From assembly GCA_020059485.1 (NCBI GenBank), contig JAGVCA010000048.1:18195-82194 (forward strand): 64,000 nucleotides of DNA, given 5' to 3'. Source of the stretch: Anaerolineales bacterium (GTDB lineage: Bacteria > Chloroflexota > Anaerolineae > Anaerolineales > UBA11579). Shown piece after piece: positions 35,209 to 43,709 of this stretch. The translations under genes were made by a program, and so were the position numbers. The notes under the pieces were generated by a model. The model ran no database searches and was not told the origin of the DNA. It saw only the letters and a list, made by a program, of their open reading frames with translations. Numbering within the stretch: position 1 is the first letter of the stretch; the number at the start of each line of letters is the position of its first letter.

Positions 35209-35225
35209 ATCTTAAAGGAGTTTCG

Positions 35226-36245
35226 ATGAACGACAACACTCGCAAGATCAGGATCGCACTTCCCAGCAAGGGATTGCTTGCCGACGGCAGCCGACAATTA
35301 CTATCCGATGTCGGATTGCCTGTTTACAACCCAAACCCCCGGCAGTATATTGCCGGGATCCAGTTTCTGCCTGAGGTTGAGGTTATCTTCCAGCGTCCGG
35401 GTGACATTGTGATCAGCGTGCGGGATGGTAGCGTTGATTTTGGGATCACCGGAAGCGATATTTTTCTTGAGAAACGCGATACCAATCACAAGATTTTGGC
35501 GCTCCACAGCAATTTGGGGTTTGGGAAATGTACCCTCAACGTGATCGTGCCGGATCAGTGGCAAAACATTGATACTATGCTCGATCTAAAAAAATACCAG
35601 GTGGAATTACAAAGACCACTCAAGATCGCCACCAAATTTCCCAATCTCGCCAGAGGTTACTTTCAGACAATCTCCAAGATCCCTGTCGATCTGATCCAGG
35701 CCGAGGGCACCTTGGAGATAGCGCCAACGATTGGGTATGCCGATCTGATCGTTGATCTTGTTTCGACAGGCACGACGTTGCGTGACAATCGTTTGAAAAA
35801 AATCTTTGATGGGAAAATCCTGGATGCTGAGGCCTGCCTGATCGCAAACCGGGAGAGGCTTGCTTCGAATGCGCAAACACTGAAAACTGCCACATTCCTG
35901 CTAGAGATCATCGGTGCCCATCTCCGCGGGAAGAAAAATGTGGCTGTATTTGCCAATATCAGAGCGAACAGTGAGGATGAGATCTCCGAAAAACTCTCCA
36001 GCCATGAGGTCATTGGTGGTTTGCAAGGACCGACCATCTCGCGGGTAATGTCTCGCAGCCAGGAAAAGTTCTTTGCCATCCATATCGTGGTCAAGAAGGA
36101 GCAACTGCATCAAGCCATTGCCGAACTTCGGGATATTGGCGGCAGCGGTGTGGTTGTGTCTCCGGTGAATTTTATTTTTGAAGAACAACCGAATGAAATC
36201 CTGAACATGATGCAAGCATTGGAGGAAAAAAATGAAGATCTATGA
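35226..36245 (+). CDS. hisG: ATP phosphoribosyltransferase (long form)
   Basis: 339 residues from the ATG at 35226, preceded by AAAGGAG at 35214-35220; the frame extends upstream through the attenuator but homology begins at IRIALPSKGLL. It catalyses the first step of histidine synthesis, joining ATP and PRPP. The PRPP-binding segment IVDLVSTGTTLRDN is at about residue 175. The C-terminal part (HIVVKKEQLHQAIAELRDIGGSGVVVSPV as landmarks KKEQLHQAIAELR and GGSGVVVSPV) is the ACT-like regulatory domain of the long form, so no HisZ partner is needed and feedback by histidine is expected. It overlaps hisD by 14 bases. Confidence 0.95.
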   Translation: MNDNTRKIRIALPSKGLLADGSRQLLSDVGLPVYNPNPRQYIAGIQFLPEVEVIFQRPGDIVISVRDGSVDFGITGSDIFLEKRDTNHKILALHSNLGFGKCTLNVIVPDQWQNIDTMLDLKKYQVELQRPLKIATKFPNLARGYFQTISKIPVDLIQAEGTLEIAPTIGYADLIVDLVSTGTTLRDNRLKKIFDGKILDAEACLIANRERLASNAQTLKTATFLLEIIGAHLRGKKNVAVFANIRANSEDEISEKLSSHEVIGGLQGPTISRVMSRSQEKFFAIHIVVKKEQLHQAIAELRDIGGSGVVVSPVNFIFEEQPNEILNMMQALEEKNEDL

Positions 36246-37545
36246 AGTCGAAGAAGCCCGAAAAACCATTCTGAAGAGAAAGGCACTGCACAGAATGGAA
36301 TACTCCCCCATCCTGGTCCAGAAGACCGAAGAGTACTTTGGGGAAGGGATCACACCGCCCCAAGCAGTGGCAATCATTTTGCAATCTGTGGAGGAACAAG
36401 GGGATCAAGGCATTCGCAAATGGTCACAGGTCCTCGATGGCTACGATGGGACCGAGTTTGTCATCCCGAAAGAAGAACTCAAGCGCGCCTGGAAACAGAT
36501 GGATCGAGAGATCCAGGCTGCGATAGAGGCAGCTGCTGGCCGGATTCGTACTTTTCATCAGATGCAGCCCGCGGCTAGTTGGACCACAAATGAGCTGGGA
36601 GGCATATTGGGACAAAGGATTACACCAATAGAATCCGTTGGGGTGTATGTGCCCGGAGGTACTGCTCCGCTTCCATCATCATTGCTGATGAGTGTGATCC
36701 CTGCTCAGGTAGCCGGGGTCAGCAAGATCTATACTGCCACGCCCCCTCAACCTGAAGCCGCGATCCTGGCGGCCGCTTATTATTGTGGTGTCGAAGCGGT
36801 ATATCAGATCGGCGGCGCACAAGCGATCGCGGCGTTGGCCTTTGGGACCGAAAGCATTCCAAAGGTGGACAAAATTGTTGGGGCTGGCAACCTCTTTGTG
36901 ACACTAGCCAAACAACAATTATTTGGTGTTGTTGGACTAGATGGTCTGGCAGGACCTACCGAGACGTTGGTGATTGCGGATCGCTTCGCAAACCCGGTCT
37001 GGGTGGCCACAGACCTGTTGGCTCAGGCGGAGCACGATGTCCAGGCCAGCGCCATCCTGCTGACCACCGACTCTGATTTGGCTGGACAGGTATCTGAGGA
37101 AGTCCAGCTTCAGCTGTCAATCCTTTCCCGTCGGGATACCATCACGGCCTCAATCCAGAACGCAGGCGGGATTGTGCTGGTTGACTCGCTGGAACAGGCC
37201 GCCGAACTTGCTAATGACTATGCCCCCGAGCACCTGTGCCTATCCGTAAATGATCCTGAAGGGTTAATGTCGAAGATCAACAATGCCGGCGGTTTCTTTT
37301 TAGGTGAACATTCTTTCGAGGTTTTAGGTGACTATATCGCCGGTCCCAGCCATGTCATGCCCACTGGTGGAACGGCTCGTTTCGCTTCTCCGCTGAATGT
37401 TCTTGACTTCGTAAAAATATCAAGTGTGATCGGACTGGAGCAGGCAGGGGCCGCCGCTCTGAGTAAAACAGCGGCAATCCTCGCTGAGCTTGAAAATCTG
37501 ACTGCGCATGCCGCCGCCGCCAGGGCGAGGTTGGAAACGAAATGA
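36232..37545 (+). CDS. hisD: Histidinol dehydrogenase
   Basis: 437 residues, the normal length. It oxidises histidinol to histidine in two NAD-dependent steps with zinc. Seen: VYVPGGTAPLPSSLLM, IGGAQAIAALAFGTE, the GPTETLVIAD signature, QAEHDVQASAILLTTD (containing a zinc ligand His) and NDYAPEHL. It is the second gene of the operon, overlapping hisG at its 5' end and hisC by four bases at its 3' end. Nothing appears missing. Confidence 0.97.
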   Translation: MKIYEVEEARKTILKRKALHRMEYSPILVQKTEEYFGEGITPPQAVAIILQSVEEQGDQGIRKWSQVLDGYDGTEFVIPKEELKRAWKQMDREIQAAIEAAAGRIRTFHQMQPAASWTTNELGGILGQRITPIESVGVYVPGGTAPLPSSLLMSVIPAQVAGVSKIYTATPPQPEAAILAAAYYCGVEAVYQIGGAQAIAALAFGTESIPKVDKIVGAGNLFVTLAKQQLFGVVGLDGLAGPTETLVIADRFANPVWVATDLLAQAEHDVQASAILLTTDSDLAGQVSEEVQLQLSILSRRDTITASIQNAGGIVLVDSLEQAAELANDYAPEHLCLSVNDPEGLMSKINNAGGFFLGEHSFEVLGDYIAGPSHVMPTGGTARFASPLNVLDFVKISSVIGLEQAGAAALSKTAAILAELENLTAHAAAARARLETK

Positions 37546-38641
37546 CAACTTCATTCCGATTCATTCGCAAGCATATCTTGGATCTGCCGCCATACCAGCC
37601 GGTTTATCCCCTGGATGTGCTGTCTGAAGAACTGCGCATTCCTGTCCGGAATCTGACAAAACTGGATGCCAATGAGAACCCGTACGGGCCATTGCCTGAA
37701 GTGAAAGAAGCCCTGTCACAAATTGATACCTTACACATTTACCCTGATCCGGAAAGCCGGGGAATCAGGCGTCTTCTGGCCAACTATCATAAGCTTCGGG
37801 AAGACAGCATTGTGATTGCAGCCGGTGCGGATGAAATGATTGACCTGATCATGCGTATCGTTCTGGATCCTGGCGACAAGATCGTTAATTGCCCACCGAC
37901 CTTCGGCATGTATGCATTTGATGGTCTGTTGAACCAGGCTGAGATTCTGATTGTCCCCCGGAATCCGGATTTTTCACTGGATATTGATCTTTTGACCGAA
38001 GTCGTGAAAGCACATCAGCCAAAGTTGCTATTCCTCGCAAATCCGAACAATCCGGATGGCGGGATGATCTCAGCCGGTGATTTTGAGAAGATTACCGACT
38101 TCCGCTTTTGGTTGTGGTCGATGAGGCATACATTCAATTTGCGGACCGTGGAGGATCTCTTGTCTCTCGGGTTGTTGATTATCCGAACCTGATTGTGTTA
38201 CAGACCTTCTCCAAATGGGCTGGTCTGGCTGGTCTGAGGATCGGCTTTGGCGTTTTCCCAAATGATTTGGCGGCGATTATGGTGAAGGCTAAACAACCTT
38301 ACAATGTTTCTGTAGCAGCGGAGACAGCCGCAATCATCACAATGGAGAATCATTCACTCGCTCAGGAGAGGATTGACAGGATCGTTGAATCGCGCGCCTG
38401 GTTGACGGAGGAACTATCCCGAATCCCGGGACTTTTGCCATATCCTTCGCAGGCCAACTTTATTCTCTGCAAAGTGATTGACGGGTTGGCACGACAGATT
38501 TGGGCTGAGTTACGTAAGCAGGGGATTCTGATCCGCTATTTTGATAAACTGGGACTCTCAGATCATATCCGGATCAGCATCGGTACAGAAAATCAAAACC
38601 AAAAATTGCTATCAGCACTGAAAGAAATGAGGATGCAATGA
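37542..38641 (+). pseudogene. hisC: Histidinol-phosphate aminotransferase, split by a frameshift
   Basis: Two overlapping frames together make one HisC of about 365 residues. Part 1 (37542 to about 38101) has LTKLDANENPYGPLP, IYPDPESRGIRRLLANY and LFLANPNNPDGG. Part 2 (from about 38102 to 38641, another frame) has VVVDEAYIQFAD and LQTFSKWAGLAGLRIG with the PLP lysine. Restoring one base near 38101-38102 (GACTT then CCGCTTTTGG) gives a continuous D-x-P-L-L-V-V-V-D-E-A-Y. A lost C in a short C run would explain it. Because every other his gene is intact and tightly coupled, a sequencing or assembly error is at least as likely as a real mutation. It transfers an amino group from glutamate to imidazole acetol phosphate. 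Confidence 0.85.
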
Positions 38642-39225
38642 GAATTGCAAATATTGAGCGAAAGACAAAAGAAACTGAGATCGCGATTGAGATCAATCTG
38701 GATGGTACTGGTGACTATCAGATCAATACTGGGATCGGTTTCTTTGATCATATGCTAACCCAGATAGCTGTGCACGGTCTGTGCGATTTGAAGATCAAGG
38801 CAGTCGGCGATTTGCAGATTGATCCTCACCACACGGTGGAAGACTGCGGGTTGGTGATTGGCAGTGCCTTTGGAAAAGCCCTGGGCGATAAAGCCGGTAT
38901 CGAGCGGGCAGCATCTGCTTTCTATCCAATGGATGATGCGCTTGCCCAGGCTGTTGTGGATTTCTCCGGCCGGCCTTATTCGGTGATCAAGGTCAATTGG
39001 TCAGCGCCTACAGTCGGTGGTTTGGACACGACTTTGGTTGAACATTTTTTTCAGTCATTTTCGGTTGGCAGTGGATCCAATCTGCATCTGCAAGTACATT
39101 ATGGCAAAGACAATCACCATATTGCCGAAGCGATGTTCAAAGCCTTTGCGCGGGCAGCCATGGCAGCAACACGGATTGATCCCCGGCGTTCAGGGAAAAT
39201 ACCCAGTTCAAAGGGAGTTATATGA
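38638..39225 (+). CDS. hisB: Imidazoleglycerol-phosphate dehydratase
   Basis: A 195-residue monofunctional dehydratase. The two metal-binding repeats are clear: FFDHMLTQIAVHGL with DPHHTVEDCGLVIG, and VEHFFQSFSVG with KDNHHIAEAMFKAFARA. It removes water from imidazoleglycerol phosphate. Unlike the enteric HisB it has no N-terminal phosphatase domain, so the operon must obtain histidinol phosphatase elsewhere. The start overlaps the hisC stop by four bases (ATGA); the hisH start overlaps its stop. Confidence 0.97.
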   Translation: MRIANIERKTKETEIAIEINLDGTGDYQINTGIGFFDHMLTQIAVHGLCDLKIKAVGDLQIDPHHTVEDCGLVIGSAFGKALGDKAGIERAASAFYPMDDALAQAVVDFSGRPYSVIKVNWSAPTVGGLDTTLVEHFFQSFSVGSGSNLHLQVHYGKDNHHIAEAMFKAFARAAMAATRIDPRRSGKIPSSKGVI

Positions 39226-39827
39226 TGATCGCGGTGGTCAATTACGGGCTGGGTAATCTCCATTCTGTCCAAAAGGCAATCAATTTTGTCGGCGGGAATG
39301 CTGAAGTGACAGATGATCCTGACACCATTCGCAGGGCAAGCAAGGTCGTGCTGCCGGGGGTTGGGGCGTTCGCAGACGGCATGGAAGGTTTGGCTTCACG
39401 TGGTTTAGGGAGTGTATTAAGGGATGTGGTCGATGCTGATATTCCTGTGTTGGGGATCTGTCTGGGGATGCAATTGCTGTTTGAGGAAGGTCAGGAGCAA
39501 GGCATTCACCAAGGGTTGGGTTTTTTGCGCGGGAAAGTGGTGGCATTCCAATCTTCGGGTATCAAGATCCCTCAGATCGGATGGAACCAACTTGAGTTCT
39601 CAAGGGGTTCTGAGCTGATGGGGGATGTCATAGATGGCAGTTATGTTTATTTCAACCATGGATACTACTGTATCCCGGCAGACCGGGACGAGATCATCGC
39701 GATGACAGACTACGGCGGCAACTACGCCTCCGCTGTTCAACGGGGTAATATCTTTGGGGTCCAGTTCCACCCGGAGAAAAGTCAGAGGATCGGCTTAAAA
39801 ATCATGAAAAACTTTGTGGAGTTATAA
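39225..39827 (+). CDS. hisH: Imidazole glycerol phosphate synthase, glutaminase subunit
   Basis: 200 residues from the ATG at 39225, seven bases after GGGAG (39213-39217); an ATG one codon earlier is equally in frame. It is a class I glutamine amidotransferase: nucleophile Cys in GICLGMQLLFE, and the His and Glu of the triad in VQFHPEKSQ. It releases ammonia for HisF, its partner subunit encoded two genes downstream. The start overlaps the hisB stop by one base. Confidence 0.96.
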   Translation: MIAVVNYGLGNLHSVQKAINFVGGNAEVTDDPDTIRRASKVVLPGVGAFADGMEGLASRGLGSVLRDVVDADIPVLGICLGMQLLFEEGQEQGIHQGLGFLRGKVVAFQSSGIKIPQIGWNQLEFSRGSELMGDVIDGSYVYFNHGYYCIPADRDEIIAMTDYGGNYASAVQRGNIFGVQFHPEKSQRIGLKIMKNFVEL

Positions 39828-39828
39828 G

Positions 39829-40560
39829 GTGAGGAATTTTACGATCTATCCTGCGATTGACCTGCGCATGGGCCAGGTTGTCAGGCTGAGTCAGGGGAAG
39901 AGCAATCAACAAACCATCTACAGTGATTCTCCCGATGAGGTCGCGAATGGTTTTATTCAGGGAGGGGCGGAGTGGCTGCATGTGGTCAATCTGGACGGGG
40001 CTTTTGGGGAACCGTTCAACAACAATCAAAAAGCAATACAAGATATTGTGGGTGTGGGAAGTGCCCGGGTTAAGATTCAGTTAGGCGGTGGCTTGCGAAT
40101 GATCGACCAAATTGCCGCAGCAATCGACCTTGGTGTTTCCCGGATCGTGCTTGGGACCGCCATCATCGAGGAGCCGGTATTTGGTGAGAAGGTGCTCCGG
40201 ATATTTGGAGGTGAGCGGATCGCGCTTGGTTTTGATGCGCTCGGGCAAAAATTGATGAGCCGCGGATGGAAAATTGCTTCTGACTCGGATATGGTCTCGT
40301 TGGCACAGCGGTTCGCCGATGCAGGTGCGAAAACGCTGATTTACACCAATGTTCTCAAAGATGGTATGCAAACTGGCGTGGATTGGGAAACTGCCATGCA
40401 TCTCTCAGACCAGACCGGTATGGATGTGATCGCATCCGGAGGGACCAGCAGTTTGAAGGATATCGAGACTGTTCGCAATGCCGGTCTGGCTGGAGTGATC
40501 ATCGGCCGGGCGTTGTATGAGGGGAACTTTTCGCTGAAGGACGCAATCAATGTTCGCTAA
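39829..40560 (+). CDS. hisA: ProFAR isomerase
   Basis: 243 residues from GTG at 39829, with GGAG seven bases upstream and homology beginning at [12 protein letters not shown]. The (beta-alpha)8 barrel shows both half-barrel repeats: [15 protein letters not shown] with the first catalytic Asp, and IALGFDALG with the second. The phosphate sites IQLGGGLRM and VIASGGTSS are present. It isomerises ProFAR to PRFAR. It begins one base after the hisH stop and overlaps hisF by 11 bases. Confidence 0.95.
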   Translation: MRNFTIYPAIDLRMGQVVRLSQGKSNQQTIYSDSPDEVANGFIQGGAEWLHVVNLDGAFGEPFNNNQKAIQDIVGVGSARVKIQLGGGLRMIDQIAAAIDLGVSRIVLGTAIIEEPVFGEKVLRIFGGERIALGFDALGQKLMSRGWKIASDSDMVSLAQRFADAGAKTLIYTNVLKDGMQTGVDWETAMHLSDQTGMDVIASGGTSSLKDIETVRNAGLAGVIIGRALYEGNFSLKDAINVR

Positions 40561-41323
40561 ACGGATCGTGCCTTGCCTGGATGTCAAAGATGGCCGTGTG
40601 GTCAAAGGGATCAATTTTCTCAACCTGAGAGATGCGGGTGACCCGGTTGAACAAGCCACACTCTACGATGAAATGGGGGCGGATGAGCTGGTGTTCCTGG
40701 ATATCTCAGCGACACCACAAGGACACCAAACCACGCTGAAAACTGTGCAGGCAATCGCCGAGCGAGTTTTTCTGCCTCTGACAGTTGGCGGCGGCATTCG
40801 AGAAGTTGATGACATTCGGAAGACCTTGATGGCTGGAGCCGATAAGGTGAGCATTAACTCGGCGGCTGTCAGGAACCCAGATCTGCTCACCGAGAGCGCG
40901 AAACGGTTTGGCAACCAGTGTATTGTCCTGGCTATTGATGCCAAACCTACTGACCTGGGATGGGAAGTGTTTATCAATGGCGGCAGAATCGCTACCGGGA
41001 TCGATGCCGTGGAATGGGCAAAACGAGGGGTCGCAGCCGGGGCGGGCGAGATCCTGCTGACTAGTATGGACCGGGATGGGACCCGCAGCGGATTTGACCT
41101 AGAATTGACCGGGTTAATATCTTCGGCTGTCAATGTGCCAGTGATAGCCAGTGGTGGAGCAGGCAGCATGATGGATTTTTTGGATGTTTTTGTCCACACC
41201 CAGGCTGAAGCAGCATTGGCTGCGACATTGTTCCATGACGCGGTTATTACGATCGAAGACTTGAAAGAGTTTTTGGCCAATCAGCAGATTCCAATTCGCC
41301 CTATCCATCAGATCGGGAGTTGA
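40550..41323 (+). CDS. hisF: Imidazole glycerol phosphate synthase, cyclase subunit
   Basis: 257 residues, normal length. [19 protein letters not shown] holds the first catalytic Asp and CIVLAIDAK the second; LTVGGGIRE and VIASGGAGS are the phosphate-binding loops. It uses ammonia from HisH and PRFAR to make imidazoleglycerol phosphate and AICAR. The gene overlaps hisA by 11 bases. Confidence 0.97.
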   Translation: MFAKRIVPCLDVKDGRVVKGINFLNLRDAGDPVEQATLYDEMGADELVFLDISATPQGHQTTLKTVQAIAERVFLPLTVGGGIREVDDIRKTLMAGADKVSINSAAVRNPDLLTESAKRFGNQCIVLAIDAKPTDLGWEVFINGGRIATGIDAVEWAKRGVAAGAGEILLTSMDRDGTRSGFDLELTGLISSAVNVPVIASGGAGSMMDFLDVFVHTQAEAALAATLFHDAVITIEDLKEFLANQQIPIRPIHQIGS

Positions 41324-41326
41324 TGT

Positions 41327-41653
41327 ATGCTAGATCTTAAATTCGACGAAAATGGTTTATTGACCGGGATTGCCCAGGACTTGGAGAGCGGTCAGGTGTT
41401 GATGGTTGCAATGATGAACGCGGATGCTGTGCGGCTGACATTGGAGACAGGCTTGGCCCACTTCTGGTCTCGCAGCCGGCAGACATTATGGCTCAAAGGC
41501 GAAACTTCCGGTAACCGATTGGAGATTCAGAAAATAATGGTCGACTGTGATGGCGATTCCCTGTTATTGCTCGTTATCCCCCGTGGACCGGCCTGCCATA
41601 CCGGAGCGCAAAGTTGTTTTTTCACTGAACTGGAGATGAAAGATGCTGAATGA
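41327..41653 (+). CDS. hisI: Phosphoribosyl-AMP cyclohydrolase
   Basis: A 108-residue stand-alone cyclohydrolase. LAHFWSRSRQTLWLKGETSGN is the core motif (landmarks FWSRSRQTLW and GETSGN). VDCDGDSLL, ACHTG and QSCFF supply the metal-binding Asp and Cys residues. It opens the purine ring of phosphoribosyl-AMP. It is encoded separately from the pyrophosphohydrolase hisE, whose start overlaps its end by 11 bases. Confidence 0.96.
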   Translation: MLDLKFDENGLLTGIAQDLESGQVLMVAMMNADAVRLTLETGLAHFWSRSRQTLWLKGETSGNRLEIQKIMVDCDGDSLLLLVIPRGPACHTGAQSCFFTELEMKDAE

Positions 41654-41924
41654 ATTGTATCGGATCATCAGGGATCGATCCATTCATCCGAAAACCGGAT
41701 CCTACACCAACCAGCTATTACAGCAAGGGTATCAACGGATCGCCCAAAAAGTTGGTGAAGAGGCTGTTGAGGTCATTATTGCTGTCGGAAATCAGGGTCG
41801 GCAGCGGATCATTGAAGAGGTGGCAGACCTTTATTATCATTTGCTGGTCTTGCTGGTGGACCAGGGGATAGAGCTTCAAGAGATTGAGACCGAACTCGAA
41901 AAACGACATAGTGGGAAGGCTTGA
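41643..41924 (+). CDS. hisE: Phosphoribosyl-ATP pyrophosphohydrolase
   Basis: A 93-residue all-helical MazG-like enzyme that removes pyrophosphate from phosphoribosyl-ATP. The signatures GSYTNQLL, KVGEEAVEVIIAV and EEVADLYYHLLVLL carry the metal-binding Glu and Asp residues. It overlaps hisI, and the HAD hydrolase gene starts directly after its stop. Confidence 0.95.
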   Translation: MLNELYRIIRDRSIHPKTGSYTNQLLQQGYQRIAQKVGEEAVEVIIAVGNQGRQRIIEEVADLYYHLLVLLVDQGIELQEIETELEKRHSGKA

Positions 41925-43013
41925 ATGGAAATCCTGATATTTGATATGGATGGCGTACTGCTTGAGCCAATTGGCTATCACCAGGCACTGAAAAAAACAG
42001 TTCAACTGGCTGGCAGTCATCTTGGGCTTGATGACGTGAACTTGACGCAGGATCAGATCCATAGATTTGAATCTGTCGGCATCAGCAGCGAATGGCATTC
42101 CAGCGCGCTCTGTATGGCTTTCCTGAAGATCCAATTGTTATCCGGGGTTGTCAGTCCTGCCCTGTACCTGGAGGAAATGTTTGCGAACCTGCAGCGTCAG
42201 CCAATTGAGAAGCCACCGATAGAACGCGGGCTGTCAGCGATCGAGTTGCTGTGCTTTCGATCAGGCGTTGATCCTCAAACCGTAGTGAGCATCATCCGTG
42301 ACAGTGAGGATATTTCACGTTCGTTCACGATGCAGTGGCTTCAGGAACTGGTTCTTGGTACGGAAGTCTATCAGTCGAAGTATCAACTGGCTGGAATGCT
42401 AAACACCACCAGTTATCTGAAAATCTTTGATCGTCCTTTGTTATCTCCGATCAATCTCAGCCGGATTGCAGATTGCATGGCGGCGGACAAATGTCGGATA
42501 GCGATCATGACAAACCGCCCCTCCAGCGGACCGCAAGAATTCTCCGGTTCACCGGAAGCGGAAATGGGAGCGGAAGTAGTGCAATTGTCCGGAGTACCTC
42601 TGATCGGTTATGGTGAGATCGCCTGGCTTGCTGAATATCACCAGTCTACTCCTGGAATACTTCAAAAACCACACAGTGCTCATGCCCTGGCAGCAATATT
42701 GGGCTCGATTAGCATCGAGAAGGAATTGTGCCTTACGTATTCTGTGATGGACCCGGCTCGATGGCCGGATGAGATCATCAGAATGCTTCAAGGGAGTGTC
42801 GTTACGGTCTTTGAAGATACACCAGTAGGTCTGCTGTCTGTCCAAAGCGCTGGTCAGGTGCTGAACCGGGCCGGCATCGAGGTTTCGACCCGATTGGTTG
42901 GGATTGGTGCAGATGAAATTAAAAGGAAGTCCCTGGAAATCCATGGGGCTCAGGTTTTTTCGGATATCAATCTGGCATTAGTCAGCCTCAACAACTTTGG
43001 ATCGTTCGCCTGA
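41925..43013 (+). CDS. HAD-superfamily hydrolase, candidate histidinol-phosphate phosphatase
   Basis: A 362-residue HAD protein beginning at the base after the hisE stop. Motif I is FDMDGV with nucleophile Asp7 and Asp9; motif II is AIMTNRP near residue 190; the Lys motif is LQKPHSAHAL; motif IV is VFEDTPVG near residue 300. The cap region between motifs I and II is large. The operon encodes every histidine enzyme except histidinol-phosphate phosphatase, and HisB here lacks that domain, so this protein is the obvious candidate. That is inference from gap and position only; other phosphate esters are possible. Its 3' end overlaps the convergent phosphoribosyltransferase gene by 36 bases. Confidence 0.75.
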   Translation: MEILIFDMDGVLLEPIGYHQALKKTVQLAGSHLGLDDVNLTQDQIHRFESVGISSEWHSSALCMAFLKIQLLSGVVSPALYLEEMFANLQRQPIEKPPIERGLSAIELLCFRSGVDPQTVVSIIRDSEDISRSFTMQWLQELVLGTEVYQSKYQLAGMLNTTSYLKIFDRPLLSPINLSRIADCMAADKCRIAIMTNRPSSGPQEFSGSPEAEMGAEVVQLSGVPLIGYGEIAWLAEYHQSTPGILQKPHSAHALAAILGSISIEKELCLTYSVMDPARWPDEIIRMLQGSVVTVFEDTPVGLLSVQSAGQVLNRAGIEVSTRLVGIGADEIKRKSLEIHGAQVFSDINLALVSLNNFGSFA

Positions 43014-43556
43014 AACGGTTATCTTAACCAATGTTTTCACCGAATAACCGGTTTCTTGTCTGATCCGGGCGACACCTTGATACTCGATTTTTTCTGCCAC
43101 ACAGACGATATCAACGATGTTTGCTTCCGCTTTTTCAACAGCCTTGATCAAGGCAATCATCGTTCCCCCAGTACTGATCATATCATCCACGATTATGACT
43201 TTATCACCTTTTTCAACGCCATTTAAAAACAGCCGCCCGTCCGTATATTCCATGCTGAAATCAACCTCGATCTGACCATCCAATCCGGATGGATACCAGC
43301 GTGCCATCCCGAAAGGGAGGCCGGATTCCAGGGAGGAGGCTGCGACCAAGATCGCACCTTTGTCTTCTTCCCCTGCGATCTTGCTGGCCTTGTGGAAATC
43401 CCCTTCCTCTACCAGCCAAGTGGCTGCTGCCTTCAACAGTTCGGCCGATGTTGCCGGGATCTGCTCGGTTAACGGGTTGACCAGAAACTGAAAGCTTCCA
43501 AAATCCAGTAACGGCTTATCTTCAAATGCGGACTTAACCAGAGATATAAAATTCAT
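42978..43556 (-). CDS. hpt: Archaeal-type hypoxanthine/guanine phosphoribosyltransferase
   Basis: 192 residues of a type I phosphoribosyltransferase. The PRPP motif is VIIVDDMISTGGT at about residues 122-134. LLDFGSFQFLVNPLTEQIP at the N-terminus and GYSVKTLVKITV at the C-terminus match the PyrE-like purine phosphoribosyltransferases (Hpt) known from methanogens. In place of the usual glycine-rich activation segment, EEDKGAILVAASSLESGLPF is seen. It would salvage hypoxanthine or guanine with PRPP; adenine or orotate cannot be excluded. It is convergent with the his operon HAD gene. Confidence 0.75.
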   Translation of the reverse strand: MNFISLVKSAFEDKPLLDFGSFQFLVNPLTEQIPATSAELLKAAATWLVEEGDFHKASKIAGEEDKGAILVAASSLESGLPFGMARWYPSGLDGQIEVDFSMEYTDGRLFLNGVEKGDKVIIVDDMISTGGTMIALIKAVEKAEANIVDIVCVAEKIEYQGVARIRQETGYSVKTLVKITVSGERSKVVEAD

Positions 43557-43661
43557 CGGATCCCTCTTTGCATTACGCGGAACTTATCACTGATGGCAAT
43601 CATTTCAACCGATGCGCCAATATTGTGTGTGCGTTGATGCAAAATTTGTTTTTGGTGTCTG

Positions 43662-43699
43662 GATCAAAGACCGCTCACATTGGGGAGCGGTCTTTGATC
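43662..43699 (-). terminator. 15-bp stem-loop after the pullulanase gene
   Basis: Arms 43662-43676 and 43685-43699 are perfect complements (GATCAAAGACCGCTC) around an 8-base loop, 11 bases beyond the pullulanase stop. A T tract is lacking on either side, so it may be a processing or stabilising hairpin rather than an intrinsic terminator. Confidence 0.6.
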
Positions 43700-43709
43700 G
43701 CATACAACA

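Noticed and set aside
37542..38641. Programmed frameshift in hisC
   Set aside because: No slippery heptamer or downstream structure was seen, and programmed shifting is not known for hisC; an error or mutation is simpler.
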